Origin: Idiomarina ramblicola
GTDB lineage: Bacteria; Pseudomonadota; Gammaproteobacteria; Enterobacterales; Alteromonadaceae
Direction of reading: 5' to 3'
DNA: 64,000 nt
Assembly: GCF_003987255.1 (NCBI RefSeq)
Contig: NZ_PIQC01000001.1
Coordinates: 186,001 to 250,000, forward strand
The notes beneath the pieces are model-generated. The model saw only the letters and a program-made list of their open reading frames with translations. It ran no database searches and was not told where the DNA came from. Shown here in pieces: positions 56,271 to 64,000 of the stretch (its first letter is position 1; each line of letters begins with the position of its first letter). Position numbers and translations under genes: made by a program.

Positions 56271-57508
56271 GAGTAGGCCTGCGATTTGCTGGCTGTAACC
56301 TGAACAACAGAGACCCGCTGCTCAAGAAAGCCACCTTCACAATAGCTAAAATAATAGTTCCATAGTCTCGAAAAACGCTCGTCATATCCGAGTTCTGCAA
56401 GTTCCGATTGTCTGGTGTTAAAGCGTTGCTCCCATTGCTTCAGCGTTTTTGCGTAACTCAAGCCAAAATCATGAACATCACGCACAACTAAGTCCGTATA
56501 ACGAGTAAAAAGCTGAGTCATTTGGCTGAGAGAAGGCAAGAAGCCTCCGGGGAAGATATGCTTTTGAATAAAATCTACCGAACGCGCGTATGAAACGGCC
56601 CTCTGGTCGGCAATGGTAATCGCCTGTAAGGACATTTTGCCACCTTCTTTTAGCAACTTATTGCAGGTTCTAAAAAATGTGGGCAAGTATTCTTTACCAA
56701 CTGCTTCAATCATTTCGACAGAAACCAGTTTATCGTATTGGCCTTTCAGATCACGATAATCACATTTTAACAGCTCAACCCTATCTGAAAGACCGGCAGC
56801 CTCAACCTGTTCTTTTGCGTATTGGAACTGTTCTTCAGAGATCGTTGTGGTGGTAACCCGGCAACCATAGTTTTCCGCGGCATAAATCGCAAGGCCACCC
56901 CAGCCAGTGCCAATCTCTAATAAATGATCATCGGCCTCTAACTCCAGAGAGTCACATAACCGCTGCATCTTGTTACGCTGTGCCTGCTCAAGCGAGTCTG
57001 TTGAGTGTCGGAATAATGCGCTTGAATACTGCATGGCATCGTCAAGAAAACGGGTATACAGTTCGTTACCGAGATCATAATGGGCAGAGATATTCTTCTT
57101 TGCCTGGCCTTTATGGTTTCGGTTACTCCAGTGCTGGTATTTATTAAAAGGAAAGGTTAACCACGCCAGTCGTGTTTCCAGCTTATCCAACGCGGGTAAA
57201 TTACGGGCAAAAACTCGTATTACGGCTGTTAAATCCGGCGTATCCCAGTGTTTATCAATGTAGAGTTCGGCAGCACCAATGCTACCGCCTGTCACCAGCC
57301 TGCGATAAAAGGACGAGTCCTTCACATCAATTTCGCCGGCCAGATCCTTATCAGGATGGCCAAACGTTTCAATTAGCGTCCCTTTTTCCTTTATCGTCAG
57401 TTGCCCATATTCCAAATGAGCTAATAACTTAAATGCGATAGTACGGAAAAGCTTATCCCACACGCCATATTGAATAGGCGCAACCATAGTCGTTTCACCA
57501 CTGGACAT
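56267..57508 (-). CDS. Cyclopropane-fatty-acyl-phospholipid synthase family methyltransferase
   Basis: A 413-residue SAM-dependent enzyme that modifies double bonds of phospholipid acyl chains. Motifs: NISAHYDLGNELYTRFLDD, SAM site LEIGTGWGGLA, TTTISEEQ and VSVEMIEAVG. Cfa proper makes cyclopropane rings; relatives in ECF-controlled operons make methyl-branched or furan fatty acids. The place between DUF1365 and DUF2878 marks this as the operon-type paralogue, so I give no cfa symbol. 20 bases after the DUF1365 gene. Confidence 0.9.
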   Translation of the reverse strand: MSSGETTMVAPIQYGVWDKLFRTIAFKLLAHLEYGQLTIKEKGTLIETFGHPDKDLAGEIDVKDSSFYRRLVTGGSIGAAELYIDKHWDTPDLTAVIRVFARNLPALDKLETRLAWLTFPFNKYQHWSNRNHKGQAKKNISAHYDLGNELYTRFLDDAMQYSSALFRHSTDSLEQAQRNKMQRLCDSLELEADDHLLEIGTGWGGLAIYAAENYGCRVTTTTISEEQFQYAKEQVEAAGLSDRVELLKCDYRDLKGQYDKLVSVEMIEAVGKEYLPTFFRTCNKLLKEGGKMSLQAITIADQRAVSYARSVDFIQKHIFPGGFLPSLSQMTQLFTRYTDLVVRDVHDFGLSYAKTLKQWEQRFNTRQSELAELGYDERFSRLWNYYFSYCEGGFLEQRVSVVQVTASKSQAYS

Positions 57509-57528
57509 ACAAACTGCCTTCTAATTAT

Positions 57529-58251
57529 TTAACTACCAGGATTTCCGTAAAATGGAACCCGCTTGATAAAAAGCTTTAACGCCTGCCAATAAATGCCACC
57601 AATAATTCTAAGGGCCATGAAAGGCGTTGTTCTTAATACGCGGTAAATGCCACTACGGTTTAGCGGTTGACGATTTAATTTCATTCCAGCAACAAAATCT
57701 TTTTGTTCCTGATGAGCACTCAAAATAATTTTAAGACTGTCTGTAGGAGGAGCTACCTCCCAATGGTAAGTCATGTTCATTGGATTAAATGGGGAAACAT
57801 GGAATTGCTTAGTCGTTTCAGGAGACTCTTCTGATAAATTGACCAAGTAATAATGGCGCTGCAGCCAGGGAGTATTACTTACCTCTGCCAGCATGTAAGT
57901 ATATTCACCGTCGTTCTGGCGAAGGAAATAGAAATTAACCGGACTGAAGAAAATTCCAAACGTTCGTAAATTACCGACAAAGAGAACGTTACCGCTTAGA
58001 GCTTTTCCGGCAAGAGAAGACATTTTAGCCAACGCCGCCTGCTGTAAAGTACCCGGCTCGTCTTTCAAGTAGTCTTTTCGACGGAACCACAACGGAGCAA
58101 ATCTCTTGCAGGACAACCATCGACTGAGAGAATGGCATTGCTCAAGCTCAGATAGATCGATGCACCACTGCTGAAACCGGTAATTAAACGCATGATGTTT
58201 AGGGCGATACCTTACGTGAAAAACGTCGCCCCAATAAATGCCACTTTTCAT
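57529..58251 (-). CDS. DUF1365 family protein
   Basis: A 240-residue cytoplasmic DUF1365 protein with GDVFHVRYRPKHHAFNYRF at the N-terminus, SPVNFYFLRQNDG and VSPFNPMNMTYHW in the middle. Always found with the FAD protein upstream and the cfa-like gene downstream; its reaction is unproven. Start overlaps the FAD gene stop (ATGA). Conserved His and Asn suggest an enzyme rather than a structural protein. Confidence 0.88.
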   Translation of the reverse strand: MKSGIYWGDVFHVRYRPKHHAFNYRFQQWCIDLSELEQCHSLSRWLSCKRFAPLWFRRKDYLKDEPGTLQQAALAKMSSLAGKALSGNVLFVGNLRTFGIFFSPVNFYFLRQNDGEYTYMLAEVSNTPWLQRHYYLVNLSEESPETTKQFHVSPFNPMNMTYHWEVAPPTDSLKIILSAHQEQKDFVAGMKLNRQPLNRSGIYRVLRTTPFMALRIIGGIYWQALKLFIKRVPFYGNPGS

Positions 58252-59522
58252 GAGTTCTCAATAGCGACTGTATTGAACCGATTAACCACATCAATAGCAC
58301 TTCGTACACCGTCTTCATGAAAACCGTTATACCAATATGCACCAACGAAGTGGGTATTGTTTTTCCCGCAAATCAAACCGCGTTGCGCTCTGGCTTTTAA
58401 AGAGTCCACTGAGTATTGGGGGTGATCGTAACGGAACGTTTGAATAATCTCGTCAGGGTCAATGGCAGCGGTATTATTTAAAGTCACACAAACGGTTTTA
58501 TCGCATTGTAACCCCTGCAATATATTCATATTATAGGTAACCGAGCTTGGCTTTTCCTCAGCTTCATTATCTTCGCGTAGTAAATAATTCCAGCTCGCCC
58601 AGGCTCTGCGATTCTTCGGAAGCAAGTTTTCATCGGTATGCAAAACGACATCATTCGGGCAGTACTTAATTTTGCCAAGAACTTGCTGCTCGTCTTCTGT
58701 CGCATCGTTAAGTAAAGCCAATGCCTGATCGCTGTGACACGCAAATACCACTTCGTCAAAATACTCTTCTTTACCATTACCAAAAATTAAAACGATTTGC
58801 TCGCACTGACGTTTAACCGCAACAATTTGACTGTTTAACTGAATATTATCTTTAAAGGGTTCGGTAAGCATAGGAATATAAGCATGAGAGCCACCAATTA
58901 ACGTATGCCACTGAGGCCGGTCAGCAACATTCAATAAACCGTGATTATCGAAAAACCGTAAAAAGAATCCCAGAGGGAAGTCTTTCGCATCTGCCAGACT
59001 CGCCGACCAAATAGCCGATACCATTGGCAGTAAGTAATACTCTGAGACGGTTTCAGGAATGTCATGTCGAGTCAGAAAGTCATTTAAGGTGACATTATCT
59101 AATTCACTCATATCCCCTTGCAGCGCATTTTTTGCAGCCGAATTAAACTTCAGAATGCCTTGCAACAATCGATAAAATGACCAACTAAACAGATTCTTAC
59201 GTTGAGCGAACAAGGTATTCAGGTTATGCCCGTTAAACTCTAAGCCTGATTTAGGATCGCGTACGCTAAAACTCATTTCAGTGTCGCGCCAGGTGACTTT
59301 TAACTCACTTAACAAGCGTTTGAATCTTGGGTAGGTCTTATCATTAAAGACAATAAAACCTGTATCAACAGCAAACATATTTCCGTTAATTTTAACGTCG
59401 CTGGTATTCGTATGTCCGCCGATATAGTCGTTTTTTTCGAACACACTCACTTGATGTTCACGGCTCAAATAATAGGCACTTGTTAATCCCGCAATACCAC
59501 TCCCAATAACGGCGATCTTCAT
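58248..59522 (-). CDS. FAD-dependent amine-oxidase-like oxidoreductase
   Basis: A 424-residue flavoprotein with the FAD motif GSGIAGLTSAYYL (7-19), the EKNDYIGGHTNT segment, FIVFNDKTYPRF and the C-terminal YWYNGFHEDGVRSAID. This subgroup of NAD/FAD-binding proteins pairs with DUF1365 and cfa-like genes; related proteins act as desaturases or oxidases of modified fatty acids in Rhodobacter furan-fatty-acid synthesis. Exact activity here is inference. Four-base overlaps on both sides. Confidence 0.88.
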   Translation of the reverse strand: MKIAVIGSGIAGLTSAYYLSREHQVSVFEKNDYIGGHTNTSDVKINGNMFAVDTGFIVFNDKTYPRFKRLLSELKVTWRDTEMSFSVRDPKSGLEFNGHNLNTLFAQRKNLFSWSFYRLLQGILKFNSAAKNALQGDMSELDNVTLNDFLTRHDIPETVSEYYLLPMVSAIWSASLADAKDFPLGFFLRFFDNHGLLNVADRPQWHTLIGGSHAYIPMLTEPFKDNIQLNSQIVAVKRQCEQIVLIFGNGKEEYFDEVVFACHSDQALALLNDATEDEQQVLGKIKYCPNDVVLHTDENLLPKNRRAWASWNYLLREDNEAEEKPSSVTYNMNILQGLQCDKTVCVTLNNTAAIDPDEIIQTFRYDHPQYSVDSLKARAQRGLICGKNNTHFVGAYWYNGFHEDGVRSAIDVVNRFNTVAIENS

Positions 59523-60250
59523 TTTGACTGCTTCCTTGCCATTTGCTCTGATAACTTAACTTGTATGCCTTCCGGCAAAATTGACATCAATTTCAAAAGA
59601 CGACTAAATAACCAGGGAAACGCGATGTCTCGCTTTTTCTTTTTAACGCCCTTTATTATTGCTCGAGAAGCAAACTCAACATCAACTCGCATGGGCATTT
59701 CAAAATCGTTGGCATCCGTCATCGGCGTTTTCACAAACCCAGGTGAAACTGTTTGAACTTGCACTCCCTTTGACTTCAAGTCAACCTCCAGACTTCTGGC
59801 TATGTAATGCATGGCCGCCTTCGAACCACCATAAGCCTCTGCCTTAGTAAAAGGCAGGAGTCTCGCCAGGCTATCTACAATAACTAGGTGAGCAGAACTG
59901 TTGAATTGAGGTAATAACGCTTCGACACAATTCATTGTGCCAAACACATTCACCTTAAATACCCGTTCAAACATATCAGCGTCAAAATCATTCACATCAA
60001 GATACTCGCAAACACCAGCGCACAGTATGGCAATGTCAACGTCGCCAACTTTCTCCAGTGCTTCTTTCGTCGAACTTTTCGAGGTAATATCAAAAGCACT
60101 GCAGGTAATTCTGTCAGGGTACTGCTGTTGCACCTCCGACAAAGCGTCAATATTGCGACCGCACACCACCACTTGATTGCCGTCAGCAGCATAGTCCAAC
60201 GCAAGCTGACGACCAATGCCTGATGACGCGCCGGTAATTAAAATATTCAT
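59519..60250 (-). CDS. Short-chain dehydrogenase/reductase
   Basis: A 243-residue classical SDR with cofactor motif TGASSGIG (6-13), the CAGV strand, catalytic Ser (VDSLAR) and YGGSK, and SPGFVKTPMT. RN around residue 32 (CGRN) suggests NADPH. Its substrate is unknown; a lipid or fatty aldehyde/ketone fits its operon. Four-base overlaps with both neighbours. Confidence 0.9.
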   Translation of the reverse strand: MNILITGASSGIGRQLALDYAADGNQVVVCGRNIDALSEVQQQYPDRITCSAFDITSKSSTKEALEKVGDVDIAILCAGVCEYLDVNDFDADMFERVFKVNVFGTMNCVEALLPQFNSSAHLVIVDSLARLLPFTKAEAYGGSKAAMHYIARSLEVDLKSKGVQVQTVSPGFVKTPMTDANDFEMPMRVDVEFASRAIIKGVKKKKRDIAFPWLFSRLLKLMSILPEGIQVKLSEQMARKQSK

Positions 60251-60681
60251 TCCTCTGTCAGCCTCTTTTTGATTTTATCAATGACATAGCCTACCAATGG
60301 AACGTGCTCATAGAGCATAGCGCCAAGATCATAGTAATCTCGCTGCTCTCGAATTTTGCCATCTTCAAAAGTTAAGTAAGAAACGCCAGGCAAAATAATC
60401 TCCATGCCATTAGCAAGTTTCGGGTGAGCGTAGCGCATCTGCCAGGCAAGAAACGCCTGCTCTTTTCCGACGCATTGATCATCAAAGGCAAAATGGCAGT
60501 ACTCAACATTTTCCATCGTATGCTTTAAATAGCTACGAAAGTCATCCAGACCAACAACATGCTGTATCGGATCGGTGAAAGCAATTTCCTCATGATAAAG
60601 CTCATCTAAATCATCAAGGTTTTCTGTTTTCAGTTCATCGTAAAATGCTTGTAGCTTTTCAACTAATTCACTGTTATCCAT
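60247..60681 (-). CDS. NTF2-like (SnoaL-type) protein
   Basis: A 144-residue protein with a cone-shaped NTF2-like fold: an N-terminal helix pair (LVEKLQAFYDELKTENLDDL), FTDPIQHVVG, FDDQCVGKEQAFLAWQMRY and IREQRDYYD. These folds bind small hydrophobic ligands or act as isomerases or cyclases. Encoded between phrB and the SDR with overlaps at both ends. No catalytic assignment is possible. Confidence 0.82.
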   Translation of the reverse strand: MDNSELVEKLQAFYDELKTENLDDLDELYHEEIAFTDPIQHVVGLDDFRSYLKHTMENVEYCHFAFDDQCVGKEQAFLAWQMRYAHPKLANGMEIILPGVSYLTFEDGKIREQRDYYDLGAMLYEHVPLVGYVIDKIKKRLTEE

Positions 60682-62083
60682 TTTTCACCTGCTTAAACGT
60701 TGTTAAGAATCGCTCGCGAGCAAATTTATGCTCAACCACGGGGTCGCAGTAGCTATTACTGCTTTGTTGCTGAAGCCAATTATGAGGCCAGTGAATATGC
60801 TTTGTTGGTACATCCTTAAGCTCGTCTACCCATTTACGAATGTACTCTCCGTCAGGATCAAATTTCTCACTTTGCTTAACAGGATTGAAAACGCGGAAAT
60901 AAGGAACAGCATCGGTTCCAACCGAAGCACTCCACTGCCAACCGCCATTATTCGCCGGAAAGCTCCCGTCAATTAAATGCTGCATAAAAAAGCGCTCGCC
61001 TTTTCGCCAATCCATTAATAGATCTTTTACCAGAAAATTGGCTGTGATCATTCGTAAGCGGTTGTGCATCCACCCCGTTGATGTCAGCTGACGCATTCCG
61101 GCGTCAACAATTGGGTAGCCAGTACGACCATCACACCAACGCTGAAAAGCGTCCTCGTTTTCTAACCACTGAATACTGTCGGTTTCAGTCTGAAAGCTTT
61201 CACCTTTTGATAAGCGTGGCACAAAATACATAAGATGCTGATAAAATTCCCGCCATGCCAATTCTGTAAGCCAGGTATCGGCACCAGAAGCCAGTCCAAA
61301 CGGAAACTCCGGTGAAAACTTGTGTAGTGCCCGGGCAGCCGTTTGCGGTGCGATAACACCTTGCGCCAAATAGGCAGAAAGTTGTGAGGTTCCATTTTCA
61401 GCCGGTAGATCTCTGGCTTGTTGATAATCATCAACACTGTGGCCAACGAATTGTCCCAGTTTCCCCAGAACTTGTTGCTCGCCGGCACTCCAGTCAGATG
61501 AGTCTTTTCTAGCCAGCGGGCACTCAGGGAGGCCCTTTACGGCTACCGGAGGAAAGGATTTGATTTGTAACGGTTCACCGTAAGCTTTTTCGCTTAATAC
61601 TTGTCGCCAGCGTCGGTTGAAAGGCGTAAACTTTTTGTAGTACTCCCCTTGTTGTGTTCTTACCTCTCCGGGCGCCACCAACAGGTTGCCATGATGCGAA
61701 ACCAGTTCAATATTATCATTGCTTAGTACCGCATTGGTCGCGGCATCTCTGCGCTTTTCATCCAATGCGTATTCCGCATTAATATGTAATCGGCCAATTC
61801 TATTTTCCCGACAGAAGGAACGTAAAGCCCCCGGAACCTGACTGAATTTGGGTACTAACAGCACATCCAACTCAATGCCTTTCTCGGCTAAATCCTGCTG
61901 CAGGCATTCTAAGTTTCTCCAAATAAAATCAACTTTTATCGGTGCCCAGTCATGGCTTTCCCAAGTTTCATGGCACACAAAGAATACCGCCAACGGTGGC
62001 TCATCGCCTTGGCATGCAGAAAACACCGCCGAGTTATCTAATATTCTTAAATCACTACGAAACCAAATTGCTTCTCGCATCAC
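60674..62083 (-). CDS. phrB: Deoxyribodipyrimidine photolyase (CPD photolyase, class I)
   Basis: A 469-residue light-driven enzyme that splits cyclobutane pyrimidine dimers. An N-terminal Rossmann-type antenna domain (from WFRSDLRILDN) is followed by the FAD domain with WMHNRLRMITANFLVKDLL, NNGGWQWSASVGTDAVPYFR and FNPVKQSEKFDPDGEYI. It overlaps the DUF523/DUF1722 gene by one base and the NTF2-like gene by eight, so photorepair is co-expressed with the lipid genes. Confidence 0.96.
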   Translation of the reverse strand: MMREAIWFRSDLRILDNSAVFSACQGDEPPLAVFFVCHETWESHDWAPIKVDFIWRNLECLQQDLAEKGIELDVLLVPKFSQVPGALRSFCRENRIGRLHINAEYALDEKRRDAATNAVLSNDNIELVSHHGNLLVAPGEVRTQQGEYYKKFTPFNRRWRQVLSEKAYGEPLQIKSFPPVAVKGLPECPLARKDSSDWSAGEQQVLGKLGQFVGHSVDDYQQARDLPAENGTSQLSAYLAQGVIAPQTAARALHKFSPEFPFGLASGADTWLTELAWREFYQHLMYFVPRLSKGESFQTETDSIQWLENEDAFQRWCDGRTGYPIVDAGMRQLTSTGWMHNRLRMITANFLVKDLLMDWRKGERFFMQHLIDGSFPANNGGWQWSASVGTDAVPYFRVFNPVKQSEKFDPDGEYIRKWVDELKDVPTKHIHWPHNWLQQQSSNSYCDPVVEHKFARERFLTTFKQVKNG

Positions 62084-63018
62084 TACAACCCATAACGTAA
62101 TTTTAAATCATCGGGATAAGGGGTCAGATACCATTGCCCTTCTAAATACTCTTTCGGAAACTCGCGCAAATAATGGCGTATTAACGTTAGAGGAGACATC
62201 AGCGGTAATATGCCATCGTGATACTGAAGAATAATGTCACTCAACTCCTCTCGTCGCTCATGAGCTAAGTCCGCTTTAAAGTAACCTTGTATATGTTGAA
62301 GCACATTAGTATGGTTTTTACGCGATGCCGGTTTAGATAAGGCATCCATAACATCAACGATGTATTGCTCCGCAAACTTTTCGTCTATCACTTCCTTTTC
62401 GCCTACACGTTTACCCAGCTCACGATAGCTTTGCTGGTTGTGCGCTAACAGAAGTAACTTACAGCGCTGATGAAACTGCAAAAGTTGATGCTTTGTCAGT
62501 TTTTGCATCATCTCTTTCCACTGACTAAAGACATAAACCCGCATTACAAAGTTTTCACGTAAATGAGGGTCATTGAGTCGTCCATCTTCCTCTAAAGGTA
62601 ATGCCGGGTTATTTGCTTTCAATCGCGCAGCGAAGATACCCATACCGGCTTTTTGAGCGTGCCCGGTTTCAGGATCGTATAACTTAACTCTCTCCATGCC
62701 GCAACTAGGAGATTTAGCACAGAGAACGTAGCCACTTAACTCATCTACTTTGACCTGAACTTTGTCCGCAAAGCTGGCTAATTCTGAGGTTACATTTTGT
62801 CCTGTTTTAGGCACTACGGCCTGCACACGGCTATGTTGTTCCAATCTTATGGTTGGTCTCGGCACCGGCATACCAATACCAACCTCGGGGCAAAAACGTA
62901 CAAGCTGAATGTGTCGACTTAACTCATCAACACAGAACGCCGATTTCTTGTGCCCACCATCAAACCGAACTTCATCACCCATTAAACAGGAGCTAATACC
63001 AACCTTTAGTTTCACCAT
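62083..63018 (-). CDS. DUF523-DUF1722 two-domain protein (YbgA type)
   Basis: A 311-residue protein: an N-terminal DUF523 domain (VGISSCLMGDEVRFDGGHK, RFCPEVGIGMPVPRP, CAKSPSCGMERVK), with cysteines that may bind a cluster or metal, and a C-terminal DUF1722 domain (KHQLLQFHQRCKLLLLAH, YFKADLAHERREEL). E. coli YbgA, encoded next to phrB, matches the DUF1722 half. DUF523 relatives degrade 2-thiouracil; role here unknown. First gene of the operon. Confidence 0.9.
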   Translation of the reverse strand: MVKLKVGISSCLMGDEVRFDGGHKKSAFCVDELSRHIQLVRFCPEVGIGMPVPRPTIRLEQHSRVQAVVPKTGQNVTSELASFADKVQVKVDELSGYVLCAKSPSCGMERVKLYDPETGHAQKAGMGIFAARLKANNPALPLEEDGRLNDPHLRENFVMRVYVFSQWKEMMQKLTKHQLLQFHQRCKLLLLAHNQQSYRELGKRVGEKEVIDEKFAEQYIVDVMDALSKPASRKNHTNVLQHIQGYFKADLAHERREELSDIILQYHDGILPLMSPLTLIRHYLREFPKEYLEGQWYLTPYPDDLKLRYGL

Positions 63019-63095
63019 TTTTACCCTTGTTAAACTTTTCTAATCGTAATGTACGGCATATCACTAAAAATAGTTTGTCATTTATAGGATAAAAA

Positions 63096-63125
63096 AGATC
63101 CAACACGACCTGCGTCAACGTAATG
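63096..63125 (+). promoter_or_regulatory. ECF-type promoter candidate upstream of the LON-domain gene
   Basis: AGATCC (63096-63101), 17 bases, then CGTAATG (63119-63125). It resembles the element before the ECF sigma gene (TGATCC-N16-CGTAATA) with one mismatch and one extra spacer base, and lies about 40 bases before the LON-domain start. Pattern only. Confidence 0.45.
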
Positions 63126-63164
63126 TCTATTAAATGTCCCGAATTGCTAACCAAATGAGGTTAT

Positions 63165-63743
63165 ATGCAGCAGTATCAGCAGTTACCGCTATTCCCGCTC
63201 ACCGCGCATATAATGCCGGGCGGGCGCATGAAATTGAAGGTGTTCGAGCCTCGTTACACTCGGTTAGTAAAGGATTGTCTAAAAGATGACAGCGAGTTTG
63301 TCGTTGCCATGTTTAATAACGAACATGCGGCTACATCTGACGATTACCTCCTTCCCTATGCCACAACAGTCAAAATTATCGATTTTGAGCCAAGAGACGA
63401 TGGTTTATTAGGTATCACCGTCGAGGGAAGAAACCGAGTTCGAATTGACGAGCACTGGTCTGAGAACGACAAATTACGACTCGGAAAGGTAGAGTACCTT
63501 GAAAACTGGCCTGAGCTAACACTGGATGCAACCTCAAATAAACTGAAAATGCGACTGCAAGAAGCCTTTGAAACTTACCCTGAATTATCAGAGCTTCTGC
63601 CGGACTTAGGCTACGAAAAACTCGATTGGGTTTGTTCGCGCTGGCTGGAAATACTGCCACTCGATGTTTACACAAAACAGGAGCTTATTCGTTGCGAAAA
63701 CTGTCTTAAAGCAAAAGAATATCTGTTAGACTTAATTCGTTAA
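63165..63743 (+). CDS. Stand-alone LON substrate-binding domain protein
   Basis: A 192-residue protein made of the Lon N-terminal domain only: LPLFPLTAHIMPGGRMKLKVFEPRY, then FVVAMFN and an FEPRDDGLLGITVEGRNRV core and a helical end (LDVYTKQELIRC). There is no ATPase or protease part. Such proteins are common beside ECF11-type sigma genes. Function unknown; possibly a regulator or adaptor. The ATG at 63165 follows a GAGG site. Confidence 0.88.
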   Translation: MQQYQQLPLFPLTAHIMPGGRMKLKVFEPRYTRLVKDCLKDDSEFVVAMFNNEHAATSDDYLLPYATTVKIIDFEPRDDGLLGITVEGRNRVRIDEHWSENDKLRLGKVEYLENWPELTLDATSNKLKMRLQEAFETYPELSELLPDLGYEKLDWVCSRWLEILPLDVYTKQELIRCENCLKAKEYLLDLIR

Positions 63744-63768
63744 TTGAATAAACATTCTGCCATTTGGG

Positions 63769-63798
63769 TGATCCAATTTTTTTGACACCCCGTAATAG
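63769..63798 (+). promoter_or_regulatory. Likely ECF (RpoE-ChrR-type) promoter of the sigma gene
   Basis: TGATCC (63769-63774), 16 bases, CGTAATA (63791-63797). This fits my memory of the promoter read by Rhodobacter RpoE, the singlet-oxygen sigma factor, and would give autoregulation. A TTGACA at 63782-63787 overlaps it but has only CATTGT 17 bases on, so a sigma-70 promoter is weaker. Confidence 0.6.
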
Positions 63799-63832
63799 TT
63801 AGAACATTGTGTGAAAAGTAGCAGGTCTAATT

Positions 63833-64000
63833 ATGCAAATGGTGTCAGGAAGAACATCGAAACGGGGGTCTATGACTACCACCCAGACAGACGCTGCAGA
63901 CAAAGCAGCGGAACTGCTGTCAAAGATTGCAGAAAATAGAAGTCGTGCTGCCTTTAGTGAACTTTTTAGGTTATTCGCACCTAAACTGCAATCCTACGCT
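63833..64000 (+). CDS. ECF sigma factor (RpoE-ChrR type), 5' part only
   Basis: An open frame runs off the window end. Its first 56 residues include a short tail (MQMVSGRTSKRGS) and then MTTTQTDAADKAAELLSKIA and RAAFSELFRLFAPKLQSYA, the latter being the start of sigma region 2. Two starts are in frame: 63833, with CAGG upstream, and 63872, with GGGGG upstream. An anti-sigma factor of the ChrR type is expected beyond the window. Type assigned from the promoter and neighbours more than from sequence. Confidence 0.75.
   Translation, partial: MQMVSGRTSKRGSMTTTQTDAADKAAELLSKIAENRSRAAFSELFRLFAPKLQSYA

Noticed and set aside
63782-63810. Sigma-70 promoter TTGACA-N17-CATTGT before the ECF gene
   Set aside because: The -10 hexamer is poor; the overlapping TGATCC/CGTAATA element fits better.

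Overview
The window is chromosomal DNA of a gammaproteobacterium, most likely of the Alteromonadales and Idiomarina-like. This rests on gene order (plsX-fabH-fabD-fabG-acpP-pabC-mltG-tmk-holB-pilZ-tatD; gyrA-serC-hisC-aroA-cmk-rpsA-ihfB-lapAB-pyrF; nrdAB-yfaE-grxA), on protein sequences close to the E. coli, Shewanella and Pseudomonas orthologues, and on moderate GC. The genus is an inference. No rRNA, tRNA, insertion sequence, prophage or CRISPR array was seen.

Layout. 1-2012: the 3' end of a type I asparaginase gene and a sodium-dependent amino-acid transporter. 2035-3519: a lone prpD. 3640-15422 (all minus): rluC, a HAD phosphatase, maf, yceD, rpmF (too short for ordinary ORF calling, read directly from the sequence), plsX, fabHDG, acpP, pabC, mltG, tmk, holB, pilZ and tatD, ending in a strong terminator. 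15423-18887: the long structured leader of rne and RNase E itself. 18905-30579 (minus): comEA-like gene, then the pyrF/lapB/lapA, ihfB/rpsA/cmk and aroA/hisC/serC/gyrA block. 30729-36530 (plus): ubiG with a MupP-like phosphatase, then nrdA-nrdB-yfaE-grxA behind two NrdR boxes. 36567-41545: hrpA and a secreted isoaspartyl peptidase. 41635-42937: a tiny ORF and an unknown secreted cysteine-containing protein. 43153-46240: sbcB and a GMC alcohol oxidoreductase.

46246-51261 holds an RND/MMPL exporter, a YCF48-type periplasmic protein and, divergently, a DUF1329 (LolB-like fold) protein. This looks like an envelope lipid or hydrophobic-compound transport unit, here without its usual DUF1302 partner. 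51328-54646: a beta-hydroxyacid dehydrogenase, cmoM, a Nif3-like gene, a histone-H1-like lysine-rich protein and a small KOW-like protein.

The most interesting part is 54730-64000. Ten minus-strand genes are packed with overlaps or tiny gaps (DUF523/DUF1722, phrB, NTF2-like, SDR, FAD amine oxidase-like, DUF1365, cyclopropane-fatty-acid-synthase-like, DUF2878, chalcone-isomerase-like, DUF3833 lipoprotein). Next to them, on the plus strand, are a LON-substrate-binding-domain gene and the start of an ECF sigma factor gene cut off by the window end. The sigma gene is preceded by TGATCC-N16-CGTAATA, which resembles promoters of the RpoE-ChrR singlet-oxygen sigma factors, and a similar element precedes the LON-domain gene. 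My reading is a light or photo-oxidative stress regulon combining DNA photorepair with fatty-acid or membrane-lipid modification. Parts of it are known in other bacteria; the roles of DUF1365, DUF2878, the chalcone-isomerase-like protein and DUF3833 are not established here.
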